A DNA stretch of 11,404 nt from Planctomycetota bacterium (GTDB taxonomy: Bacteria > Planctomycetota > Phycisphaerae > Phycisphaerales > SM1A02), in contig QWPU01000074.1 in assembly GCA_003671065.1 (NCBI GenBank), forward strand, positions 1 through 11,404, given 5' to 3'. The position numbers were made by a program, and so were the translations under genes. The first letter of the stretch is position 1; every line of letters starts with the position of its first letter. Positions 1-6,349 of the stretch are shown one piece after another. The notes under the pieces are model-generated. The model ran no database searches, was not told where the DNA came from, and saw only the letters and a list, made by a program, of their open reading frames with translations.

Positions 1-23
1 TCGGAGCGATGCGAACGCCCATG

Positions 24-65
24 TGAAGGTCCTTTGATCTTCATGAGCCGATCAGCCAATCGGTT
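24..65 (+). other. Two small hairpins in the tail of an upstream transcript
   Basis: Two inverted repeats follow each other. TGAAGGTC (24-31) pairs with GATCTTCA (36-43) around a 4-nt loop with one G-U pair, and CCGAT (48-52) pairs with ATCGG (59-63). No gene can be assigned to positions 1-85. One forward frame stops at 24-26 and another at 35-37, so the end of an upstream coding region could lie here with the hairpins in its 3' untranslated part. The third frame runs through the terminator and is unlikely to be coding. The hairpins could equally be the end of a structured RNA whose start is outside the window. Confidence 0.3.
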
Positions 66-85
66 CAACCAGTCCATTCGCGTAG

Positions 86-131
86 CGCAGACTGTGGCGT
101 TGGAGCTTGCTCCCGCCCAGTCTGCGTTTTT
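86..131 (+). terminator. Strong intrinsic terminator of an upstream plus-strand transcript
   Basis: CGCAGACT (86-93) pairs perfectly with AGTCTGCG (119-126). The stem continues inward with G94-C118, then GGCG (96-99) against CGCC (114-117), then GGAG (102-105) against CTCC (110-113) around a CTTG loop, interrupted by small bulges. It is followed at once by five T residues (127-131). Stem length plus the T-run make this a textbook rho-independent terminator. Orientation is plus, since the other side of the stem has no T-run. It ends a transcript that enters the window from the left. Confidence 0.85.
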
Positions 132-180
132 CGACTGAGTGCGCCGTGCAGATCAGGGCCGAAGCAGGGCGTGCGTTGGT

Positions 181-203
181 AGAAGTGGTGGCGATTCACT
201 TCT
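181..203. repeat. Inverted repeat between terminator and tRNA promoter
   Basis: AGAAGTG (181-187) and CACTTCT (197-203) are a perfect 7-bp inverted repeat around a 9-nt centre. It lies in the 132-250 stretch, which holds no convincing coding sequence. No T-run follows, so it is not an intrinsic terminator. It could be an operator-like site or a chance palindrome. Confidence 0.3.
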
Positions 204-250
204 CTGCAGCGAGCGAGTTGCCTGAGTCTTCATCGTCTGAATCGAGTTGC

Positions 251-279
251 TTGAATGGTTGCGCTTCTGGCCGTACACT
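251..279 (+). promoter_or_regulatory. Sigma70-type promoter of tRNA-Leu
   Basis: A -35 element TTGAAT (251-256) and a -10 element TACACT (274-279) each match four of six consensus bases and are separated by the ideal 17 nt. Transcription would start near 286, a few bases before the mature tRNA 5' end at 291. The terminator at 86-131 isolates the tRNA from upstream transcription, so a promoter is expected here. Confidence 0.55.
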
Positions 280-290
280 CACCGCCCCAC

Positions 291-373
291 GCGGTCGTGG
301 CGAAATGGCAGACGCGCTAGTTTCAGGTACTAGTGGGGTTAAACCCGTGGAGGTTCAAGTCCTCTCGACCGCA
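291..373 (+). tRNA. tRNA-Leu (anticodon CAG)
   Basis: This is a complete class II tRNA. The acceptor stem GCGGTCG (291-297) pairs with CGACCGC (366-372), with discriminator A at 373. The anticodon stem CTAGT/ACTAG (317-321 and 329-333) is perfect and carries loop TTCAGGT, so the anticodon is CAG (324-326), reading CUG leucine codons. A long variable arm (GGGTTAAACCC core) and a T-arm with TTCAAGT follow, as expected for tRNA-Leu. The 3' CCA is not encoded and must be added by the CCA-adding enzyme. The gene stands alone with its own promoter and terminator. Confidence 0.97.
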
Positions 374-399
374 TTTATGTGACTGTGGAAGAAAAGCAC

Positions 400-429
400 G
401 AGCCCGCGATTGCGGGCTCTGTTGTTTGT
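400..429. terminator. Bidirectional intrinsic terminator between tRNA-Leu and cysteine desulfurase
   Basis: GAGCCCGC (400-407) pairs with GCGGGCTC (412-419) around the loop GATT. On the plus strand it is followed by the T-rich TGTTGTTTGTG (420-430). On the minus strand the hairpin is followed by a TTTTCTTCC-type run (complement of 387-395, a few bases after the stem). It can therefore end the tRNA transcript and the convergent minus-strand genes. A second, bulged hairpin (GTTG..GAGG at 433-442 with CCTCCAAC at 453-460) lies just after the desulfurase stop codon and may assist. Confidence 0.75.
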
Positions 430-462
430 GCGGTTGTAGAGGTTTCTCTCGGCCTCCAACGA

Positions 463-1683
463 TTATGACGCCGGCAGCGCGCTCGCGGACGACTGGCGTA
501 AACGGTGGATTGACTGGGTGATGATCTCAACGGAGCGTTGGCATTCCTCGTCGGTGGTGTCTTTCGAGAGGCTGAAGCGAATCGATCCATGCGCTAGTTC
601 TGGTGGGATATTCATCGCAAGCAGCACGGGCGACGGGTCAAGCGAACCAGACGAGCATGCTGCTCCCGCCGAGACACACACGCCGCGCTCGCTCAGCAGT
701 AGGACGATTGCTTCGGCTTCGAGTCGTGTGAACCCGATGTTGGTTGTGTTCCACAAACGCGTTCCGTAAGCCCCCCGCGCGGCATGCGGGTCAGAAGCAT
801 CATGGATCACGCCTTCGGTTGCGCTTGCCAACGCGCGTTCGAAACGGTCGCGTTGCGCGGCGCCTCGGATCGCGCCATCGGTCGTCAACCAAATCCGCGC
901 GAGTTCTGCGGCTACGCCAAATCCAGCGATCGCGGCAACATTTTCGGTGCCGCCACGGTGCTCGCGCTCTTGCGGACCGCCGTAGATTTGCGCGACGATG
1001 TGCACACCACGGCGCGTGTAGAGCGCGCCAACGCCTTTGGGTCCGTGCGATTTGTGAGCCGCGAAACTCGCAAGATCAACCGCAGTCGTTGCGAGCGATG
1101 TTGGCATCTTCCCAACCCATTGCGTGGCATCGGTGTGGATCCGTACGCCGTGCTGGCGGCACATCGCTCCCGCGCGCTGAATGTCGGTGATCGCGCCAAT
1201 CTCGTTGTTCGCCCACATCAGCGTGACGAGCGCAATTTCAGGCGCGCGCTTCTTGAGCAGATGCTCGAGCGCATCCAAGTCTGGCGTCCCAGGATGATCC
1301 GCAGCGCCTTCAAGCCACACGACTTCAGTTCCGCGTTTCGCGAGTTTCTGCGCGAGCTCGCGCACGGCACTGTGCTCAAACTTCGTCGTCACAAGCACGC
1401 GCCGCTTCGGCTCGGTTTGTGCAAAGTGTTCGAGCGATCCACGGATTGCGAGGTCCACGCCTTCCGTGCCGCCTGAAGTGAAAGTGAGTTCGCGCTCTTG
1501 GCAGCCGACAAGTCGTGCGACCAACTCACGCGCAAGTTCAATCTCGCGCTTCGCTTCGCCTCCCGCTCGATGAACGCTCGATGGATTTGCCCAACACTCG
1601 CGCATGACTCGCGTCATCTCATCAACAACCTCGACGCTCGGTTGAGTCGTTGCATTGTTGTCGAGATAAATGCGAGTGCTCAA
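463..1683 (-). CDS. Cysteine desulfurase, group I (NifS/IscS type)
   Basis: PLP-dependent class V aminotransferase-fold enzyme of 406 residues that takes sulfur from L-cysteine, giving alanine and an enzyme persulfide for Fe-S cluster or thio-tRNA assembly in the cytosol. The N-terminal YLDNNATT, His104 in FEH, Asn160 in WANNE and Asp185/Gln188 in HTDATQ are cofactor-pocket residues. Lys211 in AAHKSHGPKG is the PLP lysine. Cys343 in AACSSGSLDPS is the persulfide cysteine on the long mobile loop typical of group I. Length matches IscS/NifS (about 400). The only start near the conserved N-terminus is TTG (1681-1683); no Shine-Dalgarno site is visible and an in-frame stop lies about 12 codons upstream. 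It begins 44 nt after the DUF6600-type gene, so co-transcription is possible. No iscU, iscR or nifU is beside it, so the choice between iscS, nifS and a dedicated tRNA-thiolation role stays open. Confidence 0.93.
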   Translation of the reverse strand: MSTRIYLDNNATTQPSVEVVDEMTRVMRECWANPSSVHRAGGEAKREIELARELVARLVGCQERELTFTSGGTEGVDLAIRGSLEHFAQTEPKRRVLVTTKFEHSAVRELAQKLAKRGTEVVWLEGAADHPGTPDLDALEHLLKKRAPEIALVTLMWANNEIGAITDIQRAGAMCRQHGVRIHTDATQWVGKMPTSLATTAVDLASFAAHKSHGPKGVGALYTRRGVHIVAQIYGGPQEREHRGGTENVAAIAGFGVAAELARIWLTTDGAIRGAAQRDRFERALASATEGVIHDASDPHAARGAYGTRLWNTTNIGFTRLEAEAIVLLLSERGVCVSAGAACSSGSLDPSPVLLAMNIPPELAHGSIRFSLSKDTTDEECQRSVEIITQSIHRLRQSSASALPAS

Positions 1684-1727
1684 GAGGATTAGCCTAGGAA
1701 GGAAGTCGCGTTGAAGTTAGCCGCAAC

Positions 1728-3206
1728 TTACGGTGCCGATGGCGTCGTAGCTGGCGGCGGTGTCGGTGCTATGCCGGGTGCAGTCACGGGTGCAGTCGCG
1801 GGCACAGTCACGGGTGCAGTCACGGGTGCAGTCACGGGCGCAGTCACGGGTGCAGTCGCCTCGTTCGCAGCCGTCTTCGGCGCGTTCGCCGCGTCATCCA
1901 CCGCCTGCTGCTTTGCATCAAGCAGCTTGCGCTGACGTGCCGCCATTCGCTGCAGTTCCTGCATTTCGCGCTGTTTCCACGCGGGAAGAGTTGACTGATC
2001 GAACCCGGGATACGGAGGAGTAGTTGCATCCGCCGCGTGTTGCTGTTGCAGCGCGTCACGCTCGCTCGCATTGTGCTCATCGAGCACCTCATGCTGATAG
2101 GTGAACGCGTCATAGTTGCTCAGCGGAGCAGCCGGCACCACGGCAGGTGCCGGCAATGCTGGCGGCAAGGGCTGCACAGGTGTGCGACGATCCGCAGGTT
2201 GTGCTGGCGCGGCCGGCGCTAGTGGCGGAACAGTCTGCCCGCGAGCGAGTAGAACTGCGCGCTGCACTCGTGGCGCTGGTGGATTCGACAGAAAGGCACC
2301 GCCGACAGCAGGCGCATTTCCCGTAATCACAGGCGCGTACACAGGAAGTCGGCCGTTGGTCGCGCGCCCTGAACCCATCTCGCTTCGCCGCAGCACCCAA
2401 GTAATCGGCGGTCCTTTCGTTGAGAGTCCGCGGTCAATCCGCGCTCTCGCAAACATGTCAGTCGCATCTGCAGCACCGAGGCACGATGTTGCACTAATGA
2501 GATTCGCGTTGCGCGGCTCAGGCATTCGCGCGGCACCAAGGCCTTCGGGTTGATTCGCCCACGCACCCCATGTTCCGTGCGCATCGCGCGATGTCAGTTC
2601 CGCTTCAGCGGCCACAAAATTGCTCGTCGTGAGCAATCGGTTCGATGCCACAAAGATCCACGCCCACGGGGGCTGCGGGCACGCAACTGATTGCGTGTTC
2701 GCAGTCGTCGCCATCTGCGGCGCCCAGCCAACGATCCCATCACGCGCGCGCCACGACACAGGTGCCGCAGACCATTCATTGCTCGGCACCCACAGCCAGC
2801 CCTTGTTGTCGTCGTAGGTCCACGCGCCGTAATGCTCAGTGGCCCAGCCAAAGGGAAGGCCCGAGCGCCAGTAGGGCGATCCATTCTGCGTCACGATCCA
2901 GTCGCCAATTGAAAACGGTTGCCACCACGGTTGAACATCATGTGGCTGCCACACCCATCCAAACTGTGGATGCGACATCCACACTCCAAAGGCAGTGAGC
3001 GACTGCATGAACTGTTGCACCGTGGTTGTGCCGCGGCTGCCGCGTTCTTGTTGAAGGGGATCAAGAGCCGCTTCCGCCGCAGCAGTCGTGACTGATGCGC
3101 TGGATGCGATCAGCGTCGCGCGCGCGCCAAGTGACGCCGTGTTGCACACAATCATCGCGCCAACACAGACCGCGCCGCTGATCACAGGAATGAGTAAACG
3201 ATTCAT
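1728..3206 (-). CDS. Secreted DUF6600-type protein with Pro/Ala-rich repeat tail
   Basis: 492 residues from the ATG at 3204-3206. I chose this over an upstream TTG (3254) because a signal peptide starts exactly here (MNRLL, hydrophobic stretch to about residue 30). No Shine-Dalgarno site is visible. Residues 72-165 are rich in Trp and Gly: FGVW, FGWVWQP, GDW, FGWATEHYGAW, GWLWVP, then VSWR and GWAP. This spacing is the pattern of DUF6600 domains, found in exported proteins of unknown function in planctomycetes and proteobacteria. A long low-complexity region rich in Pro and Ala follows (about 300-365), then a charged, probably helical segment (370-440) and an APVT tetrapeptide repeat near the C-terminus. 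The protein is presumably periplasmic or surface-exposed. It lies 100 nt after pgi and 44 nt before the desulfurase, with no obvious functional link to either. The domain call rests on pattern recognition, not a profile search. Confidence 0.75.
   Translation of the reverse strand: MNRLLIPVISGAVCVGAMIVCNTASLGARATLIASSASVTTAAAEAALDPLQQERGSRGTTTVQQFMQSLTAFGVWMSHPQFGWVWQPHDVQPWWQPFSIGDWIVTQNGSPYWRSGLPFGWATEHYGAWTYDDNKGWLWVPSNEWSAAPVSWRARDGIVGWAPQMATTANTQSVACPQPPWAWIFVASNRLLTTSNFVAAEAELTSRDAHGTWGAWANQPEGLGAARMPEPRNANLISATSCLGAADATDMFARARIDRGLSTKGPPITWVLRRSEMGSGRATNGRLPVYAPVITGNAPAVGGAFLSNPPAPRVQRAVLLARGQTVPPLAPAAPAQPADRRTPVQPLPPALPAPAVVPAAPLSNYDAFTYQHEVLDEHNASERDALQQQHAADATTPPYPGFDQSTLPAWKQREMQELQRMAARQRKLLDAKQQAVDDAANAPKTAANEATAPVTAPVTAPVTAPVTVPATAPVTAPGIAPTPPPATTPSAP
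1776..1859 (-). repeat. 12-bp tandem repeat (7 units) inside the DUF6600-type gene
   Basis: Seven head-to-tail 12-bp units read gggtgcagtcac on the plus strand, with a few substitutions (gggcacagtcac, gggtgcagtcgc, gggcgcagtcac). Unit length is a multiple of three, so on the coding strand it gives an APVT-type tetrapeptide series (residues about 451-479) and gain or loss of units keeps the frame. The near identity of the units points to recent slippage or unequal exchange. Confidence 0.95.
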
Positions 3207-3275
3207 GCCGGCATAGTACCGCTCGAAGCCATGCGATCTAGTCACATGCCTCAATCAATTTCGATTGCGGTCTCG

Positions 3276-3299
3276 CTCGCTCACTCGCTCACTCGCTCA
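3276..3299. repeat. 8-bp tandem repeat (3 units) downstream of pgi
   Basis: Three perfect copies of CTCGCTCA stand at 3276-3283, 3284-3291 and 3292-3299, with a degenerate partial copy before them. They sit in the 100-bp gap (3207-3306) between the pgi stop and the DUF6600-type start, 7 bp from the pgi stop. On the transcribed minus strand they read TGAGCGAG. They do not form a terminator hairpin. Otherwise the gap shows no clear promoter or terminator. Confidence 0.85.
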
Positions 3300-3306
3300 C
3301 ATCACT

Positions 3307-5049
3307 TCACTTCGCACGGCCACGCAACGCGCGGTAACGGCTGATGAGTCCTTGCGTCGAACTGTCGTGGTTCGGCTTCTTCGCGCTCCCGCTCAACTCG
3401 GGAATGATGTTCTTGGCGAGCACCTTTCCGAGTTCGACACCCCATTGGTCGAAGGAATTCACGCGCCAAATCGAGCCTTGCACAAAGACCTTGTGCTCAT
3501 AGAGCGCGATAAGTCGACCGAGCATCCGTGGCGAGAGTTGCTCGCACAACAGTGTGTTTGACGGGCGGTTCCCAGGGAAGGTGCGGTGGGGGACAAGCCA
3601 ACTCGGCGTCCCCTCCGCGCGAACTTCTTGCGGCGTCTTGCCAAATGCGAGTGCCTCACCTTGCGCGAGCAGGTTTGCAATCAGAATGTCGTGATGCACG
3701 TCAACATCATGCAGCGGCCTTGCAAACGCGATGAAATCGCACGGTACAGGCGAAGTCCCCTGATGGATCATTTGATAGAACGCATGTTGACCGTTCGTCC
3801 CAGGCTCGCCCCAGATGACGGGCGATGTTTCCCAGCGCACGGGCGTCCCGTCGAGTTGCACTTGCTTGCCATTCGACTCCATCTCGAGTTGTTGCAAGTA
3901 CGCGCTGAATCGTGAGAGATACTGGCAGTAGGGAAGCACCGCGACGGTGCCGAATCCCATGAACTCTCGATTCCAAAGCCCTACCAGCGCCATGAGCATC
4001 GGGAGATTCTTCTTCGCAGGCGCGCTGCGGAAGTGTTCATCCATGTCGTGCATGCCCGCGAGCATCTCGCTAAAACCTGTTGGCCCGACTGCGAGCATCG
4101 TCGAAAGCCCAATCGCGGAATCCATCGAGTAACGCCCGCCCACCCAATCCCAGAAACCGAACATGTTCGCGGTATCGATGCCAAACTTCGACACTTCCGC
4201 AGCATTCGTACTCACCGCAACAAAGTGCTTCGCCACGGCTGCGGGGTTCTTCAACTTCGCAAGACTCCACGCGCGCGCGGTATTCGCGTTCGTCATGGTT
4301 TCGAGCGTTGTAAAGGTCTTCGAACTCACGATGAACAGCGTCTCCTCAGGATTGAGGTCGCGCGTCTTCTCGTAGAAATCTTCGCCGTCAACATTCGACA
4401 CGAAACGAAACACCATGCTGCGATCAGCTGCATCGCGCTCGGAAAAATTCTTCAGCGCTTCGTACGCCATCACTGGACCAAGATCGCTGCCACCGATGCC
4501 GATGTTGACCACCGCGCGAATCCGCTTGCCCGTGAATCCCTTCCACGAACCGCTGCGCACGCGTTGCGCGAACGCACTCATTCGATCAAGCACTTCATGG
4601 ACAAGCGGAACAACATTCTCGCCATCAACTTTGATCACGGCGCCCTTCGGTGCGCGCAACGCGACATGCAGCACCGCTCGCTTCTCAGTGAGATTGATGT
4701 GTTCGCCTGCAAACATCGCCTTCATGTGGCGAGCAACGCCACACTCAGAAGCGAGCGCGTGGAGCGCATCCATTGTGACGCCGTCGATGAGATTCTTCGC
4801 GTAGTCGAGATGAATCCCGAGTGCGTTGGCGGAAAAAGTATCTCCGCGCTTTCGATCCTTCGCAAAGAGCGTTCGCAATTGCGCTTGTTTTCCGCGCACG
4901 CTCAACTTCTTGAGCGTCTTCCACGCACGAGTCGAATCAGGAGCGACATGCCATGAAGGAACGATTGGTGCACTTGCGATTGATGGCGTGTTCGCCACGC
5001 GTTTCGCAGACTTCGTTGCCGTGACCTTGCCAGTTTTCTTCGCAGCCAT
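3307..5049 (-). CDS. pgi: Glucose-6-phosphate isomerase
   Basis: Interconverts glucose-6-phosphate and fructose-6-phosphate in glycolysis and gluconeogenesis; cytosolic. The 580 residues contain two SIS sugar-phosphate domains. NIGIGGSDLGP (about 182-192) binds phosphate, VGGRYSMDSAIG (about 303-314) is the first PGI signature and GSIWRVNSFDQWGVELGK (about 525-542) is the second. The catalytic residues known for the family are present: Glu391 in MESNGK, His422 in GTNGQHAF and Lys542 in VELGK. It is about 30 residues longer than the E. coli enzyme, mostly because of a Lys/Ala/Thr-rich N-terminal tail (about 1-35) before the conserved domain. Two ATGs stand in tandem; the second is taken as the start because GGAG lies 6 nt before it and only 3 nt before the first. 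Divergent from the transaldolase gene. Confidence 0.97.
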   Translation of the reverse strand: MAAKKTGKVTATKSAKRVANTPSIASAPIVPSWHVAPDSTRAWKTLKKLSVRGKQAQLRTLFAKDRKRGDTFSANALGIHLDYAKNLIDGVTMDALHALASECGVARHMKAMFAGEHINLTEKRAVLHVALRAPKGAVIKVDGENVVPLVHEVLDRMSAFAQRVRSGSWKGFTGKRIRAVVNIGIGGSDLGPVMAYEALKNFSERDAADRSMVFRFVSNVDGEDFYEKTRDLNPEETLFIVSSKTFTTLETMTNANTARAWSLAKLKNPAAVAKHFVAVSTNAAEVSKFGIDTANMFGFWDWVGGRYSMDSAIGLSTMLAVGPTGFSEMLAGMHDMDEHFRSAPAKKNLPMLMALVGLWNREFMGFGTVAVLPYCQYLSRFSAYLQQLEMESNGKQVQLDGTPVRWETSPVIWGEPGTNGQHAFYQMIHQGTSPVPCDFIAFARPLHDVDVHHDILIANLLAQGEALAFGKTPQEVRAEGTPSWLVPHRTFPGNRPSNTLLCEQLSPRMLGRLIALYEHKVFVQGSIWRVNSFDQWGVELGKVLAKNIIPELSGSAKKPNHDSSTQGLISRYRALRGRAK

Positions 5050-5055
5050 CATGAA

Positions 5056-5059
5056 CTCC
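5056..5059 (-). promoter_or_regulatory. Ribosome binding site of pgi that decides its start
   Basis: GGAG on the minus strand lies 3 nt before the first ATG (5050-5052) and 6 nt before the second (5047-5049). The spacing favours the second ATG, giving a product that begins MAAKK. Confidence 0.6.
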
Positions 5060-5202
5060 AGTAAGCGTTGTCGCGTGACTCTCTCGCCAGCGCAGTGCGC
5101 GGCAATAGACGAAGAGGAACTCTATCGGCGCGAGGCAAGGAATTGGCGCTCGGGGAGCCATCTAAGGTTGCATTACTACATTCACCTACCCGTGCGCTGC
5201 TG

Positions 5203-5211
5203 TGCTAGTGT
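5203..5211 (+). promoter_or_regulatory. Possible extended -10 promoter for tal-tyrS
   Basis: TGcTAGTGT has the form of an extended -10 (TG, one base, then TAnnnT at 5206-5211). No good -35 stands at the usual distance; TTCACC (5181-5186) is 19 nt away. It lies in the 202-bp divergent gap between pgi and tal (5050-5251), which holds no convincing gene and must contain promoters for both directions. No confident minus-strand promoter for pgi could be picked. Confidence 0.3.
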
Positions 5212-5241
5212 GCGCGGACTATCCCTTGAGCGAATACAACT

Positions 5242-5245
5242 GGAG
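5242..5245 (+). promoter_or_regulatory. Ribosome binding site of transaldolase
   Basis: GGAG (followed by AA) stands 6 nt before the GTG at 5252-5254. It fixes the start there, against the much longer open frame that continues upstream antisense to pgi. Confidence 0.7.
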
Positions 5246-5251
5246 AATTCA

Positions 5252-6340
5252 GTGACCAATTCAGCACTTCCGACCGCCCGCCTTCACGCACTCGGTCAAT
5301 CCATTTGGCTCGACAACATCACTCGCACGCTGCTTGAGAGCGGCACGCTCGCGACCTACATCGCGAACCTCTCCGTCACCGGACTCACCTCAAACCCAAC
5401 GATCTTCGAAAAGGCGATCGGCGCAGGTGAGGCGTATGACGCGCAGATTCGCTTGCTCGCACCGCGTGGTTTGTCAGTAGAGCAAGTGTTTTTTGAGTGT
5501 GCGATTCAAGATCTCCAACGCGCGGCCGATCACTTCGGTCCTATTCACGCGGCAACGAATCGCATCGACGGATTCGTCTCGCTCGAAGTGTCGCCGCTTC
5601 TTGCCAACGACACCGCGGGCACCGTCGCGCAAGCGATTGACCTCCACGCGCGGGCGAATCGTCCGAACCTCTTCATCAAAGTGCCAGGGACGCCTGAAGG
5701 TTGCCCTGCGATTGAGGAACTTATCTTTCGCGGAATTCCAATCAATGTGACGCTGCTCTTTTCGCGCGAGCACTATCTCGCAGCGGTGGAGGCGTATACG
5801 CGCGGCATCGAGCGGCGCGTCGCGGCGGGACTCAGTCCATTCGTTGGCTCCGTCGCGAGCGTCTTCGTCTCGCGCTGGGATCGCGCCTGCGCAAAGAACT
5901 TGCCTGCGAATCTGCAGAACACTGTTGGTATCGCAATGGCAGGCCGCATCATCAAAGCCGCCACGGATTTCCACGCGACTCCGCGTTGGAAAGCGCTTGC
6001 CGCCAAGGGCGCGACTGAACAACGCGTGTTGTGGGCTTCAACAGGTACGAAAGATCCAGCACTTGCGAAGACCCTGTATGTCGATGTTCTCGGTGGACCC
6101 AACACCGTTGACACTATGCCTGAAGAAACGCTGCTTGATCTTTCGAAGACGGGCAATCCGCAGCGTGCGATGCCGACTGATGGTGTCGCTGCTGAAGCGA
6201 CGCTCAGCGCGATCACCGCTGCAGGCATCGATCTCAACAAGGTTGCTGCGCAATTGCAAATCGAAGGCCGCGATAGTTTCGATAAGAGTTGGCACGAGCT
6301 CATCGCGAAGATTGGTGAGAAGGTCGCTTCGATCGCCTGA
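5252..6340 (+). CDS. tal: Transaldolase
   Basis: Transfers a dihydroxyacetone unit from sedoheptulose-7-phosphate to glyceraldehyde-3-phosphate in the non-oxidative pentose phosphate pathway; cytosolic TIM-barrel enzyme. From the GTG start it has 362 residues, the size of the longer subfamily found in actinobacteria, cyanobacteria and planctomycetes (E. coli TalB is 317). IWLDNITR (about 18-25) carries the catalytic Asp21, GLTSNPTIFEKAI (about 44-56) is the N-terminal transaldolase signature, VSLEVSP lies at about 109-115 and NLFIKVPGTPEG carries the Schiff-base Lys143. WASTGTKDP and TLYVDVLGGPNTVDTMP (about 261-290) complete the barrel. The ATG-like starts upstream are in pgi antisense and carry no family sequence. 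tyrS follows after 9 nt, so the two are probably one transcript. The divergent neighbour pgi supplies fructose-6-phosphate, a transaldolase product or substrate. Confidence 0.96.
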   Translation: MTNSALPTARLHALGQSIWLDNITRTLLESGTLATYIANLSVTGLTSNPTIFEKAIGAGEAYDAQIRLLAPRGLSVEQVFFECAIQDLQRAADHFGPIHAATNRIDGFVSLEVSPLLANDTAGTVAQAIDLHARANRPNLFIKVPGTPEGCPAIEELIFRGIPINVTLLFSREHYLAAVEAYTRGIERRVAAGLSPFVGSVASVFVSRWDRACAKNLPANLQNTVGIAMAGRIIKAATDFHATPRWKALAAKGATEQRVLWASTGTKDPALAKTLYVDVLGGPNTVDTMPEETLLDLSKTGNPQRAMPTDGVAAEATLSAITAAGIDLNKVAAQLQIEGRDSFDKSWHELIAKIGEKVASIA

Positions 6341-6349
6341 GATCACGCA

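Noticed and set aside
291..373. tRNA-Leu as an integration site for a mobile element
   Set aside because: No integrase gene and no obvious repeat of the tRNA 3' end was found in the window, and the genes beside it are housekeeping genes.
107..382. 91-codon open frame covering the tRNA-Leu and its promoter
   Set aside because: It starts inside a terminator stem and runs through the tRNA gene, and it has no protein-like pattern.
784..1476. 230-codon open frame antisense to the cysteine desulfurase
   Set aside because: It lies wholly inside the desulfurase, which has all its catalytic residues, and it shows no domain.
1776..1859. CRISPR-like repeat array
   Set aside because: The 12-bp units are contiguous with no spacers and are in frame within a protein gene, so this is a coding minisatellite.
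4033..4956. 307-codon open frame antisense to pgi
   Set aside because: It overlaps the catalytic part of pgi. Its His/Arg-rich composition is typical of antisense frames in G+C-rich genes.
4826..5251. Upstream in-frame extension of the transaldolase frame (to 504 residues)
   Set aside because: The extension runs antisense through pgi and has no transaldolase sequence. GGAG 6 nt before GTG 5252 and the conserved N-terminus place the start there.
5474..6022. 182-codon open frame antisense to transaldolase
   Set aside because: It is a shadow of tal with no motif; the tal frame carries the catalytic lysine and signatures across the same bases.
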